Assembly: GCA_003454415.1 (NCBI GenBank) | Contig: DMKG01000271.1 | Location: forward strand, 1,377 to 6,970 | Reading direction: 5' to 3' | Length of the DNA: 5,594 nt | DNA from: Alphaproteobacteria bacterium | GTDB lineage: Bacteria; Pseudomonadota; Alphaproteobacteria; UBA11222 | Part shown: piece after piece, positions 1-5,594 of the stretch | Layout of the letters: each line of letters starts with the position of its first letter | How positions within the stretch are numbered: position 1 is the stretch's first letter | Notes under the pieces: generated by a model | What the model saw: the letters and a program-made list of their open reading frames with translations, nothing else | Database searches by the model: none | What the model was told of the DNA's origin: nothing | Made by a program: the position numbers and the translations under genes

Positions 1-648
1 GGCCGGGCGCCCGAAAAAAGGCGCTTCGATTCCATCATTCATTTTCTGATCGGAAAGCATCGCCGCATAGTTCCGCCCTGCCATCCAGGAAAGCAGCATG
101 CGCGCCCCTGCGCCGCCCTTGGGGGCAAGATGGGTGACGCCCGCTTCATGCCGCAGCCGGTTTATGATTTCATCCGCAAACGGATTATTGGCTGGCCGGT
201 ACACCGCCATCACTGCAAGACCGCGCTGGACCAGAGCCATGGGAAGCAATTCCCAATTGGCGAAATGCCCGCTGATGAAGATCGCGCCTTTGCCCTGGGC
301 GATCGCATGGTCAACATGCTCCATGCCGCGCACTTCCGTCCGGCTGTTTGCTTCATAAAACCGGAAGGCGGGCAAATGCGCGTATTCACAGGCTGTGCGG
401 CCGAGATTGTCCCACATGCCGCGGATGATCGCTTCGCGTTCCGTCTGCGTATCGCCGATTCCGCAAAGCGTCAGATTGCGCCGCGCACGCCTGCTGACCC
501 CGAGATGCGGGCCAATGGCGCGGATCATACGCCCGCCCAGATCCGAGGCCAGATCCACAGGCAGAAACCGCAGCAGTCCGAGCAGGCCCCGCATCAGCAG
601 AGCTTCCGTCCTGTGGCGCAGAGCCACGCTTTTCTTCAGGGTCTTCAT
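1..648 (-). CDS. lpxL: LpxL/HtrB-type lipid A late acyltransferase, 3' part cut off by the window edge
   Basis: Begins with ATG at 648 and stays open through 216 codons to the left edge, so roughly the last quarter of a normally ~290-310 residue protein is missing. What is seen: a basic N-terminus followed by a hydrophobic stretch (about residues 16-35) that fits a membrane anchor; MWDNLGR (79-84 region); the acyltransferase HX4E motif in GHFANWE, with H128 and E133 as the catalytic pair; VYRPANNP (149-156); and DQKMNDG (200-206) followed by PFFGR. These are hallmarks of the PF03279 family, which transfers lauroyl or myristoyl groups from acyl-ACP to (Kdo)2-lipid IVA at the cytoplasmic face of the inner membrane. 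The ATG overlaps the lpxK stop as ATGA and has no clear Shine-Dalgarno of its own, so coupling to lpxK is likely. Which acyl chain and which position it acylates cannot be read from the sequence; LpxM-like specificity is possible. Confidence 0.93.
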   Translation of the reverse strand, partial: MKTLKKSVALRHRTEALLMRGLLGLLRFLPVDLASDLGGRMIRAIGPHLGVSRRARRNLTLCGIGDTQTEREAIIRGMWDNLGRTACEYAHLPAFRFYEANSRTEVRGMEHVDHAIAQGKGAIFISGHFANWELLPMALVQRGLAVMAVYRPANNPFADEIINRLRHEAGVTHLAPKGGAGARMLLSWMAGRNYAAMLSDQKMNDGIEAPFFGRPA

Positions 649-1631
649 GCGCGTTTGCTCAGCAGGGAAGAAAGCAGCCGGTCCAGCGCCTGCGCGTCTG
701 AAAAAACCATTTCCATCCTGATGGGACGGATCAGATCACGGGCCGCGAGGGGCAGACGCACCCAGTCTTTTTCCGTCGTCACTGCTGTCGCGTCCGCGCG
801 TTGCGCCGCTGACAGGAGATGCTCGATTTCCAGACCGGTGAACGGATGATGATCGGCAAACGTCTGCGTTCCCACCACATTTGCGCCCGCCGCCTGCAGC
901 ATCCCAAAGAACTGGCCCGGCGCGCCTATGCCGCAGAACGCGTAGAGGCGGCGGCCTGTCAGATCCTCCGCGTCGCTGAACTGTTTGAAAGCCTGCAACA
1001 AGGGCAAATCGTCCGGTAATCCCGCCACCTTTCCCGCGCCAATGATCAGGACAGCCTGGGCGTGGGCGAATCCCTTGCATGGCCGCTCCCGCAGGGGGCC
1101 CGCAGGGATCACCCAGCCATTTCCGAACCCCCGCGCGTCGGTCAGCACGACGGATATATCCTTGACCAGATGCGGGTTCTGATGCCCATCATCGAGGATA
1201 AGGACATCCGCGCCACCCGCCACCGCCGCCCTTGCTCCTTTCTTACGGTCCCGCGCGATCCAGGTCGGGGCCGCAGCGGCCAGCAGCAGCGCCTCATCCC
1301 CGACTTCAGCGGCGGAATGGCGCGCGGCGTCCACCTGCAGGGGGCCGGAATGATGGCCGCCATATCCACGGCTGAGAAAATGCGCCTTGGCGCCCATTGC
1401 CTGAAAACGTCTGGCGATGGCGATGGCTGTGGGGGTTTTACCTGTACCCCCCGCCACGAGATTACCGATACAAAATACCGGAACAGGGGCGCGATAGGGC
1501 CGCGCGATACGGCGGCGCAACCACCCTGCCGCAAGATACGCCCCCGCAACCGGCGACAACAGCCATGGCAGAAGGGATATGGGGAATTCATTCCGTCCCC
1601 GGTCGGGATACCAGAATTGCGGAGCTTGCAT
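645..1631 (-). CDS. lpxK: Tetraacyldisaccharide 4'-kinase
   Basis: Encodes 328 residues, the same length as the E. coli enzyme. LpxK uses ATP to phosphorylate the 4' position of the tetraacyl disaccharide 1-phosphate, giving lipid IVA at the inner membrane. Visible signatures: a hydrophobic N-terminal helix (about 16-40) as membrane association segment; a P-loop GNLVAGGTGKTP (56-67, with K65 and T66); SRGYGG (87-92); the acidic LILDDGHQN motif (144-152, with D147 and D148), corresponding to the DDG(F/L)QH motif that binds Mg-ATP; and GPLRE (178-182). The motif carries His at 150, where Phe or Leu is usual, and Asn at 152. Its ATG lies 2 nt after the waaA stop, with GGAAG at 1643-1639 (7 nt spacing) as a fair Shine-Dalgarno inside the waaA end. 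Its stop overlaps the next gene as ATGA. Identification is secure. Confidence 0.96.
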   Translation of the reverse strand: MQAPQFWYPDRGRNEFPISLLPWLLSPVAGAYLAAGWLRRRIARPYRAPVPVFCIGNLVAGGTGKTPTAIAIARRFQAMGAKAHFLSRGYGGHHSGPLQVDAARHSAAEVGDEALLLAAAAPTWIARDRKKGARAAVAGGADVLILDDGHQNPHLVKDISVVLTDARGFGNGWVIPAGPLRERPCKGFAHAQAVLIIGAGKVAGLPDDLPLLQAFKQFSDAEDLTGRRLYAFCGIGAPGQFFGMLQAAGANVVGTQTFADHHPFTGLEIEHLLSAAQRADATAVTTEKDWVRLPLAARDLIRPIRMEMVFSDAQALDRLLSSLLSKRA

Positions 1632-1633
1632 GA

Positions 1634-2899
1634 TCAGGCTTCCGGCAGTAACGGTCCGATTGCTTCGACGATCCTATCCAATACCTTATCCCTGCCTGCA
1701 ATGGCATAGGCCTTGCCGGCCAGACCGCGCATATTGACGGTCCGCGGATCCCGCAACAACCCCGCCACGACGCGTTCAAGCGCATGCCTGTCTGAAATCC
1801 ACCGCGCCGCGCCCTTGGATTCCAGCGCGTCATAGATTTCAGAAAAATTCTCGACGTGTGGACCATACAAAATGGCCGCGCCAAGGCGCGCGGGCTCCAA
1901 AGGGTTCTGTCCGCCATGGCGAACAAGGCTGCCCCCTACGAAGACGATTTTCGCCAACCGGTAGATCAGCCCCATTTCCCCCATCGTATCCGCCAGATAA
2001 ATGCCGGTTTCGGGCAGAGGGACCTCGCCTTTGCTGCGGCGGGCGACGCGCAGATTTCCTTCGCCAAGCATGTTGGCGATTTCGTCGCCGCGATTGGCGT
2101 GGCGCGGGGCGATAAGGGTGAGCAGGGAAGGAAACTCGGCAAGCAGTTTTTCATGCACCCGTTTTACCGCCTTTTCCTCACCGTCATGGGTGCTGGCTGC
2201 AAGCCATACGGGGCGGGCGCCAATGGCGGCCTCCAATCTGGCCAGTTCCTCTTCATCGACAGGCAGCGGATCCGACGCCCGTTTCAGATCCCCGACAAAC
2301 TGCACCCGCTTGGCGCCCAGTTCGCTGAAAAAGGCGGCGCTCTGTTCATCATGGGCAAGCATGACGCCAAAAAGAGTCAGCAGCCGCTCCATGGCCGGCC
2401 TGCCCATGCGCCAGCGCCGGAAGGAATGGGACGACATCCGCCCATTCACCAGCGCCATCGGGATTCTGCGGCCTGCGGTTTCGAGCATCAGATTCGGCCA
2501 GATTTCGGATTCGATCCACACCGCCATATCAGGCCGCCAGTGATCGAGAAACCTGGCCACCCATTTCGGATGGTCCAGCGGAACGAACTGATGCAGCACC
2601 CGCCCGGGAGAAAGCTTCATCAGAATCTGGGCCGAGGTCAGGGTGCCCGTGGTGAACAGAACAGTAAGATCGGAATGAGTCTTCAGAAATTTCTGGGCCA
2701 GAGGAAGCGCGGACAACGCCTCGCCGATGCTTGCGGCATGGATCCACAGAAGCCTTCCGGCCGGACGGGCGGCGCCCGCCACGCCTCTGCGCTCTGCAAT
2801 TCTTTGCTTATCCTCTTTCCCTGCCCTGACGCGCCACAGCAACAGAAGATAAAGCAAAGGGCCTGACAACATACTCAGCAGTCGGTAAAACCGCAGCAT
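1634..2899 (-). CDS. waaA: 3-deoxy-D-manno-octulosonate (Kdo) transferase
   Basis: WaaA (KdtA) is a GT30 membrane-associated glycosyltransferase that moves Kdo from CMP-Kdo onto lipid IVA; alphaproteobacterial versions are usually described as bifunctional, adding two Kdo. From ATG 2899 the protein is 421 residues, normal for the family. Visible: N-terminal hydrophobic anchor (about 5-22) followed by RVRAGKED; HAASIGE (54-60) with the conserved catalytic Glu60; ESEIWPN (130-136); GRMSSHSF (153-160); AASTHDGEE (234-242); APRH (264-267); ADTMGEMG (303-310); and the GGSLVRHGGQNPLEPA block (322-337) of the CMP-Kdo site. The frame is open seven codons further to a TTG at 2920, but ATG 2899 fits the family N-terminus (LRFYRLL) and forms a TGATG overlap with the DUF374 stop, a classic coupling arrangement. 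No strong Shine-Dalgarno is visible. Confidence 0.96.
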   Translation of the reverse strand: MLRFYRLLSMLSGPLLYLLLLWRVRAGKEDKQRIAERRGVAGAARPAGRLLWIHAASIGEALSALPLAQKFLKTHSDLTVLFTTGTLTSAQILMKLSPGRVLHQFVPLDHPKWVARFLDHWRPDMAVWIESEIWPNLMLETAGRRIPMALVNGRMSSHSFRRWRMGRPAMERLLTLFGVMLAHDEQSAAFFSELGAKRVQFVGDLKRASDPLPVDEEELARLEAAIGARPVWLAASTHDGEEKAVKRVHEKLLAEFPSLLTLIAPRHANRGDEIANMLGEGNLRVARRSKGEVPLPETGIYLADTMGEMGLIYRLAKIVFVGGSLVRHGGQNPLEPARLGAAILYGPHVENFSEIYDALESKGAARWISDRHALERVVAGLLRDPRTVNMRGLAGKAYAIAGRDKVLDRIVEAIGPLLPEA

Positions 2900-3600
2900 C
2901 AGACCCAACCATGGCCGCAAAGATCATCCGCTTCCCTGGTGATGCGGATAAGATCATTTTCCAGCATCTGACGCGCCTGATCGAGCACCCCGTCATCCGC
3001 GTCGCGCGGAACTGTCAGGGGATTGCCCCAAATGAAAACGCCCCGTCCAAATGGGAGAGGCACAAGAAATCTGTCCCAGCTATTCACATGAATGCGCGGG
3101 CTCGCGGCGAAGGTGACAGGGATGATGGGCGCGCCGGACAGACGCGCCATCGCCAAAACCCCGCCCCCCACGCGCATTGCGGGCCCGCGCGGCCCGTCGG
3201 GCGTAATCCCCGCATATTCCCCGCAGGACAAAAGCCTGATGATCGCCCGCAGCGCCCCACCGCCGGATTTGTCGTTCTTTCCAGGCTTTGCGCTGGATCC
3301 GCGCACCGCTCCGAGGCCAAAATGACGGATTACCCCAGCAATCAATCCCCCATCGCGATGCCGCGATATCAGCATGTTCATCTTCATCCCCCGCCGCCAG
3401 CAATAGGGCATCATCATCAGACGCCCATGCCAGAAAGCCAGAATAAACGGCTTGCGGCCGTCCCAATATTCCGCCGGCACATGCGCCCCCATGACGCGCC
3501 AGCGGCTGGTCAGCCATATCAGCCGGATATAACCGGCGAGGATCCAGCATATAGCGCTTTGAATGATTTGAGAACGGATGATTTGCTTTAACGGCGGCAT
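2899..3600 (-). CDS. DUF374 family acyltransferase (LpxJ-like, possible lipid A late acyltransferase)
   Basis: A 233-residue protein of the lysophospholipid-acyltransferase-like DUF374 family (PF04028). Visible: hydrophobic N-terminal segment (about 12-31); FWHGR (56-60), whose His is the probable catalytic residue; SRHRDGG (79-85); RGSS (100-103); GITPDGPRGPA (131-141), the strongest family signature; PVTF (161-164); and SWDRF (174-178). A member of this family, LpxJ of Helicobacter and Campylobacter, has been shown to be a lipid A late acyltransferase unrelated in sequence to LpxL. The position between msbA and waaA makes a lipid A substrate reasonable here, but that is inference; acylation of another lipid is not excluded. 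It starts 6 nt after the msbA stop, without a clear Shine-Dalgarno, and its stop overlaps the waaA start (TGATG). The family call is firm; the substrate is not. Confidence 0.92.
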   Translation of the reverse strand: MPPLKQIIRSQIIQSAICWILAGYIRLIWLTSRWRVMGAHVPAEYWDGRKPFILAFWHGRLMMMPYCWRRGMKMNMLISRHRDGGLIAGVIRHFGLGAVRGSSAKPGKNDKSGGGALRAIIRLLSCGEYAGITPDGPRGPAMRVGGGVLAMARLSGAPIIPVTFAASPRIHVNSWDRFLVPLPFGRGVFIWGNPLTVPRDADDGVLDQARQMLENDLIRITREADDLCGHGWV

Positions 3601-3606
3601 GAGATT

Positions 3607-5463
3607 CTATGGGCTGGCATGCTGCGCTTTATGCTGAAAATGCGTTTCATCTGCCTCAAACTGGCTGCGGTATAAAACCGCATACATGCCGTTTTGGGCC
3701 AGCAATTCCCGATGGGTTCCTGATTCGGCGATCCGCCCGGCCGTCAGCACGTGGATACGGTCCGCATCGAGGATGGTTGACAGCCGGTGCGCTATGACCA
3801 CACAGCTTCTTCCCTGCCGAAGCTTCGCCAGAGCCTCCTGCACCTGGCGTTCGGATTCCGTGTCGAGAGAGGAGGTCGCTTCGTCCAGCAGCAGAATCGG
3901 AGCGTTCTTCAGCATCGCACGGGCGATGGCGATGCGCTGGCGCTGTCCGCCGGAAAGCCGCATGCCAGCCTCTCCCACAGTGGTGGCGTAACCCTGGGGA
4001 AGGGAAAGGATGAAGTCATGGGCGTCAGCCGCCCGCGCGGCGGCCTCAATGTCGTTGCTGTCCGCATCCGGCCGGCCATAGGCGATATTGGCGCGCACCG
4101 TATCATCGAACAGGAAAGGCTCCTGGGTCACCAGCGCAACCGCCTGGCGCAGCGAAGCAAGCGTCATCTCCCGAACGTCCATCCCATCGACCGTGAGCCG
4201 CCCGGAAGTCACATCGTAAAACCGGGGAATCAGGTTCAGCAGAGTGCTTTTACCTGCCCCGCTGGGGCCTACCAGCGCCACAGTTTCGCCGGGCGCGATT
4301 TCCAGATCCACGTTATCCAGCGCCGGGGAGGCGGGACCATAGGCGAACCCTACCTTCTCAAACCGGATGCGGCCTTCCCGCACCGTAAAGGGCCTTGCAT
4401 TCGGCGCATCGGAAACCCTGCGCTTGACATCCATCAGCGAAAAACTCCGCGCCGCCGCCGTGAGGCCTTCCTGTAAAGCGGTGCTCAGCGTCGCCAGGCT
4501 TTTTAGGGGTTGATATGCAAGCATCATGGCCCCCAGAAAAGCAGCGAAGTGATTGATCTCCATTGTTCCTGCAAGAGCTCTGTGGCCAGCGTAATAAATG
4601 GCGGCGGCTATCGCCAGGCCGGTGAGCGATTCCGTGATGGGCGCGGCCGCCGAACGGGCGCGCACGCCGCGCATGATGAACGCCATGCGGCGGTTGATGG
4701 ACTGGCTCACACGCCTGATCTCCCGCGCTTCCTGACCATAGGATTTCACCACCCGGGCGCCGGAAAGGGTCTCGGAAAGCAGCGTCGAGAGATTACCGGT
4801 TTCCTCCATGCCGTAATTCACTGATTTCCGCATGCGGCGGGAGAGCTGGCGGATGAACAGCGCGACCACGGGAACGATGAGAACCGCAATCAGCGTCATC
4901 ATCACATCCTGATAGAGCATGACCCCGATCAGAAAAACCAGCGTCAAGAAATCCTTTCCAATTCCCGTAAAGGAACGGCTCACCGCTTCGCGCATCAGCA
5001 CCGCGTCGTTGAGAAAATGGGAAATGATCTTTCCGCTGTGATACTGGCGAAGCCAGCCGATATCCGCATCGATCAGGTGTTCGAACATGGCGATCTGGGT
5101 GTCGGAGACAATCCGCTGCCCGATATAATTCATGATGACGCTTTCGCCATAGCCGGCGGCGGCCTTTACCGCCATGACGGCAAAAACGGCGGCAGGGATG
5201 AGCAGCAGCATCTGCGCGTCTTTTTCCAGGAACAGGTATTTGATCGCCGGGTCCAGCAATTGCGCGCTGGCGCCAGTAGCGGCAGCCCCCACTATCATCA
5301 GCAGCAGGGCCGTCAGAATGCGCGGCAGGTGCGGGCGAAGATACCGGCTGATCAGGCGGCGCAGCAATTCCGTATTGGTGTAGGCTTGCATGGGAATATC
5401 GGCGCCGTCAGCCCCCTGTCCCGGGCTTGTCCCATCCGGAAATCTTTTCGCCGCCTCATCCAC
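3607..5463 (-). CDS. msbA: MsbA-type lipid A export ABC transporter, permease/ATPase fusion
   Basis: A half-transporter with a membrane domain followed by an ATPase, acting as a homodimer to flip core-lipid A from the inner to the outer leaflet of the inner membrane. Numbered from GTG 5463 (618 residues): six hydrophobic segments near 47-75, 85-105, 168-185, 187-207, 276-295 and 303-323; A-loop Tyr375; Walker A GPSGAGKS (399-406); Q-loop Q447 in VTQEPF; signature LSGGQRQR (503-510); Walker B ILLLDE with D527 and E528; D-loop SSLD (531-534); H-loop His559. The ATPase looks fully active. Start choice: GTG 5463 has AGAGGG at 5476-5471 with 7 nt spacing. Alternatives are ATG 5502 (one base after the kinase stop, no Shine-Dalgarno) and ATG 5391 (594 residues, closest to typical MsbA length, no Shine-Dalgarno). 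The lipid A substrate is inferred from the operon; close homologues export other lipids or peptides. Confidence 0.92.
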   Translation of the reverse strand: MDEAAKRFPDGTSPGQGADGADIPMQAYTNTELLRRLISRYLRPHLPRILTALLLMIVGAAATGASAQLLDPAIKYLFLEKDAQMLLLIPAAVFAVMAVKAAAGYGESVIMNYIGQRIVSDTQIAMFEHLIDADIGWLRQYHSGKIISHFLNDAVLMREAVSRSFTGIGKDFLTLVFLIGVMLYQDVMMTLIAVLIVPVVALFIRQLSRRMRKSVNYGMEETGNLSTLLSETLSGARVVKSYGQEAREIRRVSQSINRRMAFIMRGVRARSAAAPITESLTGLAIAAAIYYAGHRALAGTMEINHFAAFLGAMMLAYQPLKSLATLSTALQEGLTAAARSFSLMDVKRRVSDAPNARPFTVREGRIRFEKVGFAYGPASPALDNVDLEIAPGETVALVGPSGAGKSTLLNLIPRFYDVTSGRLTVDGMDVREMTLASLRQAVALVTQEPFLFDDTVRANIAYGRPDADSNDIEAAARAADAHDFILSLPQGYATTVGEAGMRLSGGQRQRIAIARAMLKNAPILLLDEATSSLDTESERQVQEALAKLRQGRSCVVIAHRLSTILDADRIHVLTAGRIAESGTHRELLAQNGMYAVLYRSQFEADETHFQHKAQHASP

Positions 5464-5470
5464 AGTGAAT

Positions 5471-5476
5471 CCCTCT
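5471..5476 (-). promoter_or_regulatory. Shine-Dalgarno site supporting a GTG start for msbA
   Basis: The minus strand reads AGAGGG here (AAGAGGGA with flanks), followed by seven bases and then GTG at 5463. Among the possible msbA starts (5574, 5502, 5463, 5391) it is the only one with a recognisable ribosome binding site, and so it decides the preferred start. It adds a 24-residue, mostly polar leader ahead of the family-typical N-terminus (TELLRRLISRYLRP). The match could still be chance, since no other gene in the window has a strong site. Confidence 0.55.
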
Positions 5477-5503
5477 TGTTGCGCTTCCGGCCACCATAGC
5501 ATT

Positions 5504-5594
5504 TCATACCGGTATGCGGATAGTGGCGCGCAATCCCCCCAACGGGCTGGGGCCCAGGATGATATCGCCGCCATGGGTTGAAAACGCCATCGCG
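5504..5594 (-). CDS. C-terminal end of a sensor histidine kinase (partial)
   Basis: Reading the minus strand in from the right edge gives 29 residues ending at TGA 5506-5504. They contain HGGDIILG followed by SPLGGLRATIRIPV, the characteristic last beta-strands of the HATPase_c domain (region after the G2 box) of membrane sensor kinases; the SPLGG-LRATIR-(L/I)PV ending is common in alphaproteobacterial EnvZ-like kinases. The kinase would phosphorylate a response regulator encoded outside the window. The stop lies one base before a possible msbA ATG and 40 bases before the preferred GTG, in the same direction, so the kinase and the lipid A genes may share a transcript. The sensor and dimerisation domains are not visible, so subfamily and signal cannot be named. 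Confidence 0.78.
   Translation of the reverse strand, partial: AMAFSTHGGDIILGPSPLGGLRATIRIPV

Noticed and set aside
130..849. A 239-codon plus-strand frame at the left end
   Set aside because: It lies opposite the LpxL-type gene and the end of lpxK, both well supported. The product has low-complexity shadow composition.
1856..2866. A 336-codon open frame on the plus strand, antisense to waaA
   Set aside because: waaA on the other strand is unmistakable by its motifs. The antisense product has no recognisable domain and is rich in Gln, Arg, His and Pro, as expected for a high-GC shadow frame.
2900..2920. TTG at 2920 as the waaA start
   Set aside because: It would overlap the DUF374 gene by 22 bases without a Shine-Dalgarno. 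ATG 2899 matches the usual WaaA N-terminus and gives a TGATG junction.
2911..4476. Plus-strand frames of 226 (2911-3591) and 229 codons (3787-4476)
   Set aside because: They are antisense to the DUF374 gene and to the msbA ATPase domain and show no family signature.
5503..5574. ATG at 5574 as the msbA start (655 residues)
   Set aside because: It would overlap the histidine kinase end by 71 bases. The kinase residues in the other frame are convincing, and no Shine-Dalgarno precedes 5574.
1..5594. tRNA/rRNA genes, CRISPR arrays, insertion sequences, terminators, riboswitches
   Set aside because: I looked for repeats, inverted-repeat ends, hairpins with T-runs and RNA gene signatures and saw none. 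Nearly the whole window is coding on the minus strand.

Overview
The window is a compact minus-strand gene block from what looks like an alphaproteobacterium with a GC-rich genome. The evidence for that placement is the gene order (DUF374 acyltransferase, then waaA, then lpxK) and family signatures such as VYRPANNP and DQKMNDG in the LpxL-type protein. I could not run a phylogeny, so order or genus is not assigned. An Acetobacterales/Rhodospirillales-type lineage is only a guess.

Layout in the direction of transcription (right to left): the last 29 codons of a sensor histidine kinase (5594-5504); an MsbA-type lipid A exporter ABC half-transporter (about 5463-3607); a DUF374 acyltransferase of the LpxJ-like family (3600-2899); Kdo transferase waaA (2899-1634); lipid A 4'-kinase lpxK (1631-645); and the first 216 codons of an LpxL/HtrB-type lauroyl/myristoyl acyltransferase (648 to the left edge, truncated by the window). 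Junctions are very tight: a 6-nt gap, a TGATG overlap, a 2-nt gap and an ATGA overlap. No terminator or internal promoter is visible, so the five lipid A genes are probably one operon with translational coupling.

Together the genes cover the late Raetz pathway. LpxK phosphorylates the disaccharide at 4', WaaA adds Kdo, the LpxL-type enzyme and possibly the DUF374 enzyme add secondary acyl chains, and MsbA flips the finished core-lipid A across the inner membrane. The main points of interest are two unrelated types of candidate late acyltransferase in one operon, the choice of start for msbA (a GTG with a good Shine-Dalgarno site, versus an ATG one base after the kinase stop), and a histidine kinase directly upstream. 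There is no mobile element, CRISPR array, RNA gene or sign of horizontal transfer. I see no previously undescribed system; this is a well-ordered lipid A operon. Every stretch longer than 300 bases is covered by a gene.
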